Virus record (IMG/VR): IMGVR_UViG_3300009059_000023
Span: 1 to 45,906 of that record
Reading direction: 5' to 3' (one strand)
Origin: a virus
Length of the DNA stretch: 45,906 bases
The notes beneath the pieces are model-generated. The model was not told the origin of the DNA and did not search any database. It was given only the letters and a program-made list of their open reading frames with translations. The translations under genes were made by a program, and so were the position numbers. Below are positions 1-8,019 of the stretch, piece after piece (positions within the stretch are counted from its first letter, which is position 1; the number at the start of each line of letters is the position of its first letter).

Positions 1-1435
1 CTGCAATACCTAAGAAAAACGCTTCTCCTGCCGCAGAAGTTAAGGCTAGTTCATTGCTGGCTCTGACATATAAATTACCTGTCCCTGTATCTGTTATATA
101 ACTATTAAACCCATCATGATAAAGCTGTAAATCATCACCAGCACCAAACGTAGCCTTGTCACCATCGCCCAATGCTATGCCGCCGTTGGCTGTGATTTCG
201 CCAGAGGCAGTTAAGCCTACAAAACTAGGGCTGTCAGTAGTAGCAACACCTTGGTTCAATGCTTTAACAGCAGTGATGTTAGTTAGCTCGCTGTCCATCA
301 AAGCACCAGCGGCTGTTACATTAGCTGTGTCTGTTACGTCTGCAAGGGCTTCAATGCCGTCTAGCTTAGTACCGTCAGTAGCAACATCACGGCCATCAAA
401 GGTGCTGTTGGTTGTGATAGCGCCAGTCATAGCACCACCAGCTTTAGGCAACGCAGCGTCTGCTGTAGCACCTTGTGCGGCTGTAGCGTAATCTGAAGAA
501 TCAAAAGCCTTAACCTGTGCAAGGTTAGTGACTTCAGAATCCATTAGAGCGCCTGCGGCTGTGACGTTTGTAGTGTCTGTTACGTCTGCAAGGGCTTCAA
601 TGCCATCTAGCTTTGCGCCATCTGTAGCAACATCACGACCATCGACTGTGCCGCCTACTATAATGTTTGTAAATGAACCTGCTGCGGCTGTTGTGCCACC
701 GATTACAGTGCCGTCTATAGTACCGCCATTTACGTCAGGAGAAGTTAAGGTCTTATTGGTTAGCGTCTGTGAGCCTGTAAGCGTTGCAACAGTGCTATCA
801 ATTGCAAGCGTTACGCCATTGCCGCTTGCAGTCGAAGTAATACCAGTCCCGCCAAGAACACTCAAAGCTTCAGAGTCTAAATCAATTGAGATACTTGTTG
901 TGCCGTCAGTCAGGTCTAGGTCTTGTGCAGTAACTTGTGCGTCTACGTAAGCTTTAATGCTCTGTTGAGTTGCAAGAGCTGTTGCGCTATTGCTAGACAT
1001 ATTGTCTTCGTCAAGGATTGCAGTAACAGTAATGCTATTGCCAAGTTTTAAAGACGTTGTAGCTGTGATGCTATCAATGTAGGCAGCTTTAAAACGTGCT
1101 GCATCTGTGCCAAGGTCTACGTCACTATCGGTCACAGGATACACTACACCGTCTTCAATGCGTACTTGTTCAACGGCTGTGCCGCCCACTTCAACGTAAA
1201 CGCTCCAGCGGTTGTTAGTGCTGTCAACAACTATCTTGTTTTTAAAATCTTGGTCGCCAATAATTTCAATGTTGCCGCCTTCACCGGGGCCGCCATCGTG
1301 TTGATGCCCAGTTAAGCCCGATGAAGAATATGCAAAAGCATTTTCCAGTTGTTTGTATTCTTCATTTATCAGTGATTCTGTAATATTGTCTCCGTCTGTT
1401 AGGCTACTTTGTCTTGTATATCTTTTTCCTGCCAT
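1..1435 (-). CDS. Tail fibre protein, C-terminus cut by left edge
   Basis: An open minus-strand frame starts at ATG 1435 (MAGKRYTRQSS...) and runs about 478 codons to the window edge without a stop. The first ~60 residues, with a GHQHDGG segment, look like a short virion-attachment part. The rest is Gly/Thr/Asp-rich with fibre-type phrases: LTGSQTLTNKTL, GAMTGAITTNSTFDG and two copies of a DGRDVATDG-KLDGIEAL block. It ends in a part containing LQLYHDGFNSYI. Such repeats are typical of receptor-binding fibres of marine phages. It lies 5 bases after the nozzle-like gene, consistent with one late operon. The true C-terminal receptor-binding tip is not in the window. Confidence 0.85.
   Translation of the reverse strand, partial: MAGKRYTRQSSLTDGDNITESLINEEYKQLENAFAYSSSGLTGHQHDGGPGEGGNIEIIGDQDFKNKIVVDSTNNRWSVYVEVGGTAVEQVRIEDGVVYPVTDSDVDLGTDAARFKAAYIDSITATTSLKLGNSITVTAILDEDNMSSNSATALATQQSIKAYVDAQVTAQDLDLTDGTTSISIDLDSEALSVLGGTGITSTASGNGVTLAIDSTVATLTGSQTLTNKTLTSPDVNGGTIDGTVIGGTTAAAGSFTNIIVGGTVDGRDVATDGAKLDGIEALADVTDTTNVTAAGALMDSEVTNLAQVKAFDSSDYATAAQGATADAALPKAGGAMTGAITTNSTFDGRDVATDGTKLDGIEALADVTDTANVTAAGALMDSELTNITAVKALNQGVATTDSPSFVGLTASGEITANGGIALGDGDKATFGAGDDLQLYHDGFNSYITDTGTGNLYVRASNELALTSAAGEAFFLGIA
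281..643 (-). repeat. Two copies of a ~117-bp coding repeat in the fibre
   Basis: Copies at about 281-397 and 524-643 both encode DGRDVATDG-KLDGIEALADV followed by TDT-NVTAAGALMDSE. The stretch TCTGTTACGTCTGCAAGGGC is identical in both on the plus strand. They are separated by a spacer encoding a GAMTGAI segment. Repeat units like these can change number by recombination, altering shaft length. Confidence 0.85.
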
Positions 1436-1440
1436 CTGGT

Positions 1441-3054
1441 TTATCTCTTGCCTGCTGGTACGTAATTTATGTATATGCCGTTAATTGCGTATGGTGCTTT
1501 TGAGTCTGAGCTACTAATTCTAAAGTTGCACGAATGTCCACTACCTTGTATAGCCTGTCGAATCATTGGGTCGTTGCTTGCGCCAAATACTGCTGTTCCA
1601 AATATTGCGGTTCCAAACAATGCAGGAAGCGGTATAGAATCTAAAACATAATCGGCTGGCTGCGGTATGTCTGTGTCTTCGTAATCATAACGCACTCTAA
1701 GTGTCGGTTGCGCTTCGCCTTCAGGCGTAATAGAAATCTTTGCGTAATGTAAAGTCTTTCTAGTTCCAATGTCACCAAAGTCATAGTTAGGCGTTGTGTA
1801 CTGAGCTGAAATATTAAAAGGAACGCCGCCTGAATAAAAGCTATTGCCTGTATCGTGATTATAGACGTAGCCAAAATAATCTCCGTGATATTCTTGTTCT
1901 ATGCCGTCAGAATCAAATTCCGAAGTAAAAGCAGTGGCTTGAATGCCTTGTGTTTGTGACCACTCAAAACCGTTAGGCGTTAAAGTCCCAATAATACCTT
2001 TAGTTAAAGATGGGGCTTCTCCAGCTACAGTATAAAATAATCTGTACTGAGATTTACTTCTTAAAACTTCGCTTGAAATTGTATAAGTATTTATAGCAAA
2101 AGCTAAGTCTGAAATTACTGATTGTATCTGCCGGCTTACTGAGCCTAACTCAACATCGCCAATACGGGCAGTGCCGGCAACAGAACGAATACCGTCAGGA
2201 GCCAAAAACACCAAGTCGCCTCCAATTTCTTGAATGCTTTTGCCGTCTAAACAACCTATGTTTTTTGCTATAGGTACAACTTGAATATTGCTGGAGTCGT
2301 TAATGTTTATTAATTTGTGTAAACTATTCTGACAAAATATAATTAAATCGCTTCTAAAGCTTTTAATGCCTACAATAACATCAGAAATTGTAACTGCCCC
2401 AGCTCCAGCACCAGTAAAGTTATCAGGGTCTAAATTAACACTATAATATATTGTAGACTCGTGGTCTGTAACTCCAGCAGCTACTAAGTGATGGTCGTGT
2501 ACTGTTATTTCTCTGACTGCATGTGTGCCAGAAATAATAGAAATTTCTTGTGTGTGAAATGTCCTAGTATTTAATGCGCCAAAACCTTCCATTCTAAAAC
2601 TAAAAAGTTGATTAGCGCCGTCAGCAATAATAAGCTCGCCATAATCATAGCTATTAGAAAACAAAGAAAAACTACATTGCTTTTGATTAGTTCTTGCTAA
2701 AAGACTTTTTCCTGTAAAAGTAGTATAGTCATCTCCGCCACCGCTAGAAATTCTATTTACTTGAAGCCAGCTAGTTCCATCTTGGCTAAAATAAATGCCA
2801 GTTCCTGCACATACAATAAGACCATCTGCATACGTATGGAGACCTAAAATAGGGTCATTACCGCCAGTAGGTCTAATAGCATCATCTCCACCAAAGGGAG
2901 TATAGCCGTTTATGCGGCGATAGCCTCCGTCTGGGTCTACTTCAAAGTTTAAAAGCTTTGTAGCTACTCCGGGCTGGGCAAGCATCTCAAGCTGATTGAG
3001 GTTAGTATTTAAACCTCCTTTGCATGAGATACCAAAAGGTTGGGAAGCTGCCAT
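1441..3054 (-). CDS. Tail nozzle/stabilisation protein (T7 gp12- or P22 gp10-like)
   Basis: The 537-residue protein begins GISCKGGLNTN followed by GGYRRINGYTPFGG, then a series of beta-rich blocks (for example IVCAGTGIYFSQDGTSW and DHHLVAAGVTD) that read like a beta-propeller. This pattern, and the position between a tail-tube-like gene and the fibre, fit the distal tail nozzle or packaged-DNA stabilisation proteins of podoviruses. ATG 3054 follows the stop of the upstream gene by one base. It is expected to close the tail tube and hold the fibres. The assignment rests on pattern and context; no single diagnostic motif was seen. Confidence 0.65.
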   Translation of the reverse strand: MAASQPFGISCKGGLNTNLNQLEMLAQPGVATKLLNFEVDPDGGYRRINGYTPFGGDDAIRPTGGNDPILGLHTYADGLIVCAGTGIYFSQDGTSWLQVNRISSGGGDDYTTFTGKSLLARTNQKQCSFSLFSNSYDYGELIIADGANQLFSFRMEGFGALNTRTFHTQEISIISGTHAVREITVHDHHLVAAGVTDHESTIYYSVNLDPDNFTGAGAGAVTISDVIVGIKSFRSDLIIFCQNSLHKLININDSSNIQVVPIAKNIGCLDGKSIQEIGGDLVFLAPDGIRSVAGTARIGDVELGSVSRQIQSVISDLAFAINTYTISSEVLRSKSQYRLFYTVAGEAPSLTKGIIGTLTPNGFEWSQTQGIQATAFTSEFDSDGIEQEYHGDYFGYVYNHDTGNSFYSGGVPFNISAQYTTPNYDFGDIGTRKTLHYAKISITPEGEAQPTLRVRYDYEDTDIPQPADYVLDSIPLPALFGTAIFGTAVFGASNDPMIRQAIQGSGHSCNFRISSSDSKAPYAINGIYINYVPAGKR

Positions 3055-3055
3055 A

Positions 3056-3826
3056 TTATACGAATCTCACTCGGTCATCTTTAATAAAAGTAGGTACTGG
3101 TTCAATAAGGTTAGAACGCATACTGCGTAATCCTTTTTTATAGTCTTCCATTGCAAATGATGCTGCTTGTGGATTGTCTTTAAACTGCCAAATATAATAA
3201 CGTGCTCTAGCTAAAAGAACTGAGCTGTACATCTCAGGAAACACAAGGGTGTCTGAGTATGCGGTTAGTTTTGTAGGCAAACTCCATGCATAAAACCAAA
3301 CACGATATACTTTATCGGGAATTGGGCTAAGTCCAAACTTGCGGCTGTCAGGACTTCTAATAACGCTATTAGGTACTCCAAATGCTTGGGCATCTGCGTC
3401 ATCTAAATTTTCTGAAACTCGTCTAAATGTTTTCCAAGCTTCGGTAGTCATAAAGGAAAGGTTCTTTCCAGTATAGGGGGATGTTTCCCCAGTAACTCCT
3501 ACGGTCGTAATATAAAAATTATCCCAATCAACAGAGCCATAGTCGGTTGTTATACTATCACTTGCAGGTTTTAGCTCATAAAAGCGTGTACCAGCTACCG
3601 TTTCAATATAAGTGTTTCCGTACATTGGGTCTACGTCACCGCTTTCGGCAACGGATAAAAAAGGCCACTGAGGTTCTTCGTTTATGATGTCAAAGTATGC
3701 GCGATTTAAAGAATCCTTAACGTGCTGCTGAACCCCGATAGCTGTATTAAAGTTGCCCGAAGTGAGCGTAACTTCATTCAGTTCTCGCAAAAGCTCGTTA
3801 GTTAAATCTAAGTACGATGTGGACAT
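3056..3826 (-). CDS. Tail tubular / head-tail adaptor protein (T7 gp11-like)
   Basis: The 256-residue protein opens with a helical part (YLDLTNELLRELNEVTL) and contains NEEPQWPFL. This organisation is common in the short-tail adaptor proteins that form a ring beneath the portal. It lies between the capsid gene and the nozzle-like gene, the order seen in T7-like phages. Translation probably starts at ATG 3826, inside the MCP-downstream leader. No enzymatic motif was seen. A plain neck protein is the main alternative. Confidence 0.65.
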   Translation of the reverse strand: MSTSYLDLTNELLRELNEVTLTSGNFNTAIGVQQHVKDSLNRAYFDIINEEPQWPFLSVAESGDVDPMYGNTYIETVAGTRFYELKPASDSITTDYGSVDWDNFYITTVGVTGETSPYTGKNLSFMTTEAWKTFRRVSENLDDADAQAFGVPNSVIRSPDSRKFGLSPIPDKVYRVWFYAWSLPTKLTAYSDTLVFPEMYSSVLLARARYYIWQFKDNPQAASFAMEDYKKGLRSMRSNLIEPVPTFIKDDRVRFV

Positions 3827-3857
3827 GTTTATTTAGCCTTTAAATTTGTTAAAGATT

Positions 3858-3877
3858 GGGGGCCTTTTACAGCCCCC
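3858..3877 (-). terminator. Hairpin downstream of the major capsid gene
   Basis: On the minus strand GGGGGC and GCCCCC form a 6-bp GC stem with an 8-nt loop, 19 bases after the capsid stop codon. It is followed by AATCTTT rather than a clean U-run. It probably works as a leaky terminator or an mRNA 3' stabiliser, allowing more capsid than tail protein to be made. Confidence 0.6.
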
Positions 3878-3896
3878 GCACTTAATTGGTTACAGC

Positions 3897-4859
3897 TTAT
3901 GCAATGTTGAAGTAGCATCCAACAAGGGCTTCAGGTCGGAGAACCTTAACGCCGTATACGTGTAGACCACGGCAGATGTCACCAAAGCTAGACGGGTCAC
4001 GGATGACCTCAGTGCTGGTGATAGTCTGTGCAGTACATACCGCAGATATGTGGCCGCCCAAGATGAGGCCGTCAGCGTTAGCGACAAGACCACCCATGTT
4101 GTTAGACTTATACATGCTGAATCCACGCAGCTTGCCAGAGCTTACTAGACCATTGCGGATAGAGCCTTGGCCGCCGTTGTAATCTACTGATAAGAGCTTA
4201 GAGTCAGACTGTGACAGCTCTTCGTAGAATACAGGAGGAGCAACTACCCAACGACCTTCTTCTGGTACGTTTTGGTCGTCAAGCAGACGAGCCAAGCGAG
4301 CCAGTACATCCAGAGGGTCAGTGTTAGCATTTTGCAAACCGATTGCGTCAGTTCCTGACAGAACGCCGTCACCCGCTGAAGCAGTAGTATCACCGCCAAG
4401 GATGTGGTCAGGAGCAGAAGCACTCAAGCCTGCTTCCATAGCAGCAAGTACGCCAGCATCGAATGCATCACGCAGAGCGTAAGCGGCAGACGAAGCAGCT
4501 ACTTCTTTAAAGTTTACGTGAGACATAGAAGTTTCGATGTCGTCTACGATGAACTTAAATGCGTTAGCTGTGTCAACGACCAGAGTAATTTCAGAATCGG
4601 TCAATGCAGTTGCAGTAGTATCAGCACCACGTTGATACTGCTCAACGGTGATTACAGGTTCTTTGATAATTTTTACAGAATCGCCGAACGCTGAAATCTC
4701 ACCAGCGTAATCAGTGTTGGTGATTGCTTCAGCAACAGAAGCTTTACGGAAGAAGTTAAGAACCTTCTTCGAGTAAATGGCAGGCATAAAGTTAGTGCTT
4801 GTGCCGAAATTGCTGTTAGAACCTTCTGCGAAATATCGGTCTGATTGGTTAAAAGCCAT
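3897..4859 (-). CDS. Major capsid protein
   Basis: The 320-residue protein has the outline of an HK97-fold podovirus coat. Early YSKKVLNFFRKASV precedes a beta-rich stretch (SVKIIKEPVITVEQY). The mid region is RWVVAPPVFYEEL with a following SDSKLLSVDY, and the C-terminus contains GLHVYGVKVLRPEALV. It sits directly downstream of the scaffold gene, as expected, and starts at ATG 4859 after AAGGAAAATAATC. A GC-rich hairpin follows the stop. Identification as coat protein is firm from length, segment pattern and context, although no catalytic motif can confirm it. Confidence 0.88.
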   Translation of the reverse strand: MAFNQSDRYFAEGSNSNFGTSTNFMPAIYSKKVLNFFRKASVAEAITNTDYAGEISAFGDSVKIIKEPVITVEQYQRGADTTATALTDSEITLVVDTANAFKFIVDDIETSMSHVNFKEVAASSAAYALRDAFDAGVLAAMEAGLSASAPDHILGGDTTASAGDGVLSGTDAIGLQNANTDPLDVLARLARLLDDQNVPEEGRWVVAPPVFYEELSQSDSKLLSVDYNGGQGSIRNGLVSSGKLRGFSMYKSNNMGGLVANADGLILGGHISAVCTAQTITSTEVIRDPSSFGDICRGLHVYGVKVLRPEALVGCYFNIA

Positions 4860-4893
4860 GATTATTTTCCTTTTTATTTAAGACAATAGTTAT

Positions 4894-5697
4894 TTAAGCT
4901 ACTACTCTGCCTTCAATTATGGCTGCATCGATTTCTTTTTCATATTTATCGTATTCAACCATAGACAGTGCAGTAATTTCCCGTTGTGTCCACACCTTTG
5001 GCTCATTTGCATTTACGGTTTTTGTTTTAGTTGAAACCATATCTGCTGCCGAGGGGGACATAGATTGCGACTGTACTTTCTTACCTGAAGAAGGTTGAGA
5101 GCTTAAACCCGACTCTAGTTTATAGAGGTCGATAGCTTTGACTGCTAAGCTTACGTTATTAGGATTATTATACACCCAGTCTTGAATAGCCTCTGGCTGT
5201 GCTTTGGCCCATGAATGAAACTCATCGCTTTGCCGTATATCTGCAAAATCAGGATGTGCTGAGCTAAGAGTTAATTCAGCTTCTTTGCGAGCAATCCTAG
5301 CTTCACGTTCATCAAGTGCTGAGAGTCGTGTATCGTTCTCTACAGCAGGGGCTGTTTGTTCTGCATACTCTTGAGCTTGAACTTCTTCAGAGTTATCCTC
5401 GTGACGAACGGCCTGTTCAACATGCTGTGTCATTCGAGCTTCTGCTTGTAGTTCTTGCTCTTTTTGCTTGAACTCACTAATCTTTGTATCGTAATGCTTT
5501 TTTAAGTCATCGTATCGCTTCTTGTAATCTGTAGCGGACTCTTCTTCAGAAGGGGCCTTTCGGGTGGCCTTCTTTGCTTTCTTTTCGTAATAAACGCCAT
5601 CAGCACTTTCAAAAGGTTTGTCATCTTCATCATGCCAATCTTTTCTCATGTTGTATGGGTTTGCTGCTTCTTCTTCTATTTCTTGTAAGTCAGTCAT
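4894..5697 (-). CDS. Capsid scaffolding protein
   Basis: The 267-residue protein is very acidic at the start (TDLQEIEEEAANPY). It has a central charged coiled-coil (YKKRYDDLKKHYDTKISEF... then ERAIARKEAEL-like helices), and a disordered Ser-rich linker before the C-terminal helix that normally binds coat protein. Position immediately upstream of the capsid gene in transcription order, length and composition match podovirus scaffolds. The start at 5697 is preceded by AAAGGAGTGCGAC, a strong ribosome binding site. It is expected to leave the procapsid during DNA packaging. Confidence 0.82.
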   Translation of the reverse strand: MTDLQEIEEEAANPYNMRKDWHDEDDKPFESADGVYYEKKAKKATRKAPSEEESATDYKKRYDDLKKHYDTKISEFKQKEQELQAEARMTQHVEQAVRHEDNSEEVQAQEYAEQTAPAVENDTRLSALDEREARIARKEAELTLSSAHPDFADIRQSDEFHSWAKAQPEAIQDWVYNNPNNVSLAVKAIDLYKLESGLSSQPSSGKKVQSQSMSPSAADMVSTKTKTVNANEPKVWTQREITALSMVEYDKYEKEIDAAIIEGRVVA

Positions 5698-5800
5698 GTC
5701 GCACTCCTTTTGGGGCTTGTCGTCTCTTCAAGGTAGCCGAAATGTTAGCTAGACATTCGGGGCTTGATACTACAAGGTGGCCTCTAGGTTAAGTTAAAGT

Positions 5801-5832
5801 AATAAGGGGCTGCGCTAACAGGTAGCCTTATT
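5801..5832 (-). terminator. Imperfect hairpin between gene 5834-7786 and scaffold
   Basis: AATAA and GGCT pair with AGCC and TTATT around a 12-nt loop, leaving a GG bulge on one side. It begins two bases after the upstream stop codon. There is no U-run, so it may be a processing or stabilising hairpin rather than a terminator. The whole 136-base gap (5698-5833) holds no gene. Confidence 0.35.
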
Positions 5833-5833
5833 G

Positions 5834-7786
5834 TTATCGTACACTAGGCATTGCATTTGACGCTAACATCTGGTTGTAAACCTTTTTATTAGGGTCTAAC
5901 TGCTCTTCAGAAGCATCAAGTATGCTGCCGCCCATGTACTTTTTCATTAAACCGCCATCATAAGCACGTTCAGCATCATCCATCATAGTTTGAAGCTTGT
6001 CGGTGCCAATTTGGTCAGTTGCTTTTTTAGTGAAAACAAATTCACCATCCGACAACCTTGCGGGTATCGAATCTGATGTGCCTGTGCCGGGGCCTTCAAC
6101 GGCTCCTTCACCTGCAAATTCTCCTGCAATATCCATTATTTTATCAAAGATTTCGCCTAAGCGCCCGTCACTTTCGAGAGCGCCTAATAAATATTCTTGG
6201 TCTTCTGTACTTAGAGCTTCGCCTAGAACGAATCCGGCGTACTCATCTTCCATCTCATCATCTGGAAGCTGTGTAGCTTTTACGGCTTCCATTTCCTCTG
6301 GTGGTATATTATCATAAGTATCTACGGGCATATCGGGAGCCATAAGTGAACCACCTTCCGCAAAGCCTGTATTAGAAATTGGAGCGTTATTAGCCGCAGA
6401 AATAGGGTCGGGGCCTTCAAGACTGCTTATGCTTGCTTCGGGTTCTTGGCCTACAGGCTCAGTAGTAGTTCCTTTAGAAGATGTTACTTTTTCTATAACA
6501 CTTCCAAGTATCCCACCTAAGAATTTTCCTTCTCGGCTTTCGTCCATCTTTTCCATAGCTTCAGCAATAATATTACCGTCAAATGATTCCTCAACTTGTG
6601 ACCAACGCTCATAAATTTTATCTTTGTCTTCTTGAGTTTTAGCTTTACTCATGGACTGTTCCATTTGACCAAATAAGTTAATATACTTATCTACGTCAGA
6701 TACTTCGCCGCCTTCTTTCTTTTCCAAGCGGTCTTGGGAACCTGCAAAGCTAGTAAGCTTTTTAAAATCTTTTGGCGACAAAAGCGGCTTGGCTTCTTCT
6801 TCAAGTTGTACACGGTGCAGGTCAGTAATAAACTCAGCAATAGACTGCTTGGACTCAACAATAGGAGAATCAGATATTTCGCTCAAAGATTCAATAATAA
6901 ACTGCTTGTCCATTTTTGCATTGCCGCCTTGAAACTCAAAAGAGTTTACAAGTTTTGTAGTGTCTTTTATGTTTTTCTGTACAATTTCTGAACTTCCTTT
7001 TTGCGTAGACGGCTCTACTTTAGCCACTGCTTCTGCCATCTCTTCTACTTCTTTGGGCATTGCAGGCTCAGGGCCTCTTTGGGCTACAACATCTTTACGA
7101 GCTTCGGACAACAATGAATCGGCACCCTCTGCTGCTGCTTGAGCTACTGAGCCTACTGCGTATTTTAGTTTAGGTACTTTCATTTCGCCGCCTCTATTTT
7201 TTTCAGTTCTTTCTAGAACTTTTTTGTTTTTAATTTTTATTACTTTAGGGTCGTAGACTGTGTATTCTATTTTACCGCCTACTTGTTTTAACTTAGAATC
7301 TTGTGCATCTTTTAGCGCAGCCTTAATTCCGTACTTAGTGAATAGTTTATCTGCATCTTTATTTGTTAAGTTTAGTATTTGTCTCCAAAACTTAGGCTTG
7401 TTTAAATCTAACTTTTCTAGATTTAATCCTTCTGCGTCTATTAGTTTTTTTAATTTTTTTTGAACTTCTTTATCTTGTTCATTAAAATTTTTGCGAGTAA
7501 CTAAAATTTCACTATCTTTTACATCTGCTTCAACTTCATATAAAATAGGAGTGCCGCCCTTTTTTCTTTCAATGGCTTCTTCTACATATTCTTTTCCGTA
7601 AAGCTTTCTAAGTTTTGCCGGAGTAATATTAGCGTATCCTTCTGCTATGTCTTGTTCGGGGGTAAATGAAAAACCTTTTCCAAAAGCTGTCTCGGTTGCA
7701 AACTCAGAATCGAAAGAATCAAAATTTTTCTTAGCTCCATGAAAAAGCTTCATTGCTCCTTTTGATAACAAACTTACTGCTGACAT
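5834..7786 (-). CDS. Virion-associated protein with N-terminal ADP-ribosyltransferase-like domain
   Basis: In this 650-residue protein, residues ~13-60 read KLFHGAKKNFDSFDSEF, then GKGFSFTPEQDIAEGYA. That matches the start of ART-type (ADP-ribosyltransferase) phage domains: an H/R-G at strand 1, then an FT-ped-A-Y segment. The block continues to ~195, ending EYTVYDPKVIKIK, as these domains often do. The rest is acidic and low-complexity, with coiled segments. The C-terminus has PARLSDGEFVFTKKATDQIG, a phrase seen in structural proteins of marine phages. The start codon is the last base group of the small upstream gene. It may be a minor head protein delivered with DNA. Enzymatic activity is inferred, not shown. 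Confidence 0.6.
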   Translation of the reverse strand: MSAVSLLSKGAMKLFHGAKKNFDSFDSEFATETAFGKGFSFTPEQDIAEGYANITPAKLRKLYGKEYVEEAIERKKGGTPILYEVEADVKDSEILVTRKNFNEQDKEVQKKLKKLIDAEGLNLEKLDLNKPKFWRQILNLTNKDADKLFTKYGIKAALKDAQDSKLKQVGGKIEYTVYDPKVIKIKNKKVLERTEKNRGGEMKVPKLKYAVGSVAQAAAEGADSLLSEARKDVVAQRGPEPAMPKEVEEMAEAVAKVEPSTQKGSSEIVQKNIKDTTKLVNSFEFQGGNAKMDKQFIIESLSEISDSPIVESKQSIAEFITDLHRVQLEEEAKPLLSPKDFKKLTSFAGSQDRLEKKEGGEVSDVDKYINLFGQMEQSMSKAKTQEDKDKIYERWSQVEESFDGNIIAEAMEKMDESREGKFLGGILGSVIEKVTSSKGTTTEPVGQEPEASISSLEGPDPISAANNAPISNTGFAEGGSLMAPDMPVDTYDNIPPEEMEAVKATQLPDDEMEDEYAGFVLGEALSTEDQEYLLGALESDGRLGEIFDKIMDIAGEFAGEGAVEGPGTGTSDSIPARLSDGEFVFTKKATDQIGTDKLQTMMDDAERAYDGGLMKKYMGGSILDASEEQLDPNKKVYNQMLASNAMPSVR

Positions 7787-8019
7787 TACTTTTCCTCTAC
7801 TCTTTGACGGGCTTCTATTGCTTGTTCTTTGAGATTCATTAAATTAGCCAGTGAACTCGCTTTCCCCTGCTTGCGGTACAATTCCAGTTCCGATGTTGCC
7901 ACCGCCAGTCCCTGTAGCTCCAAGTTCCGGAGGTTGTTGAGGTGCTCCTTCAGGGCCCCCCATAGCTCCGAGTTGTTGACCAGCGGCCCCAGCCGGTTCG
8001 CCATTTCCTTGTCTAACAT
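7786..8019 (-). CDS. Small helical protein overprinting the portal 3' end
   Basis: The 77-residue protein is predicted almost entirely helical (LWGALKEHLNNLRNLEL... LANLMNLKEQAIEARQRVEEK). It starts at ATG 8019 with a good ribosome binding site (AGGAGCACAAA-ATG) inside the portal gene. It runs 176 bases out of frame with the portal before passing the portal stop. Small coiled-coil proteins directly after portal genes are common in podoviruses; function unknown, perhaps a portal or scaffold partner. The strong start signal and sensible protein make it real. Confidence 0.75.
   Translation of the reverse strand: MLDKEMANRLGPLVNNSELWGALKEHLNNLRNLELQGLAVATSELELYRKQGKASSLANLMNLKEQAIEARQRVEEK

Noticed and set aside
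156-950. Two plus-strand open frames in the fibre region
   Set aside because: They are opposite-strand shadows of the fibre gene; the minus frame gives repeated fibre-type protein and is open to the edge.
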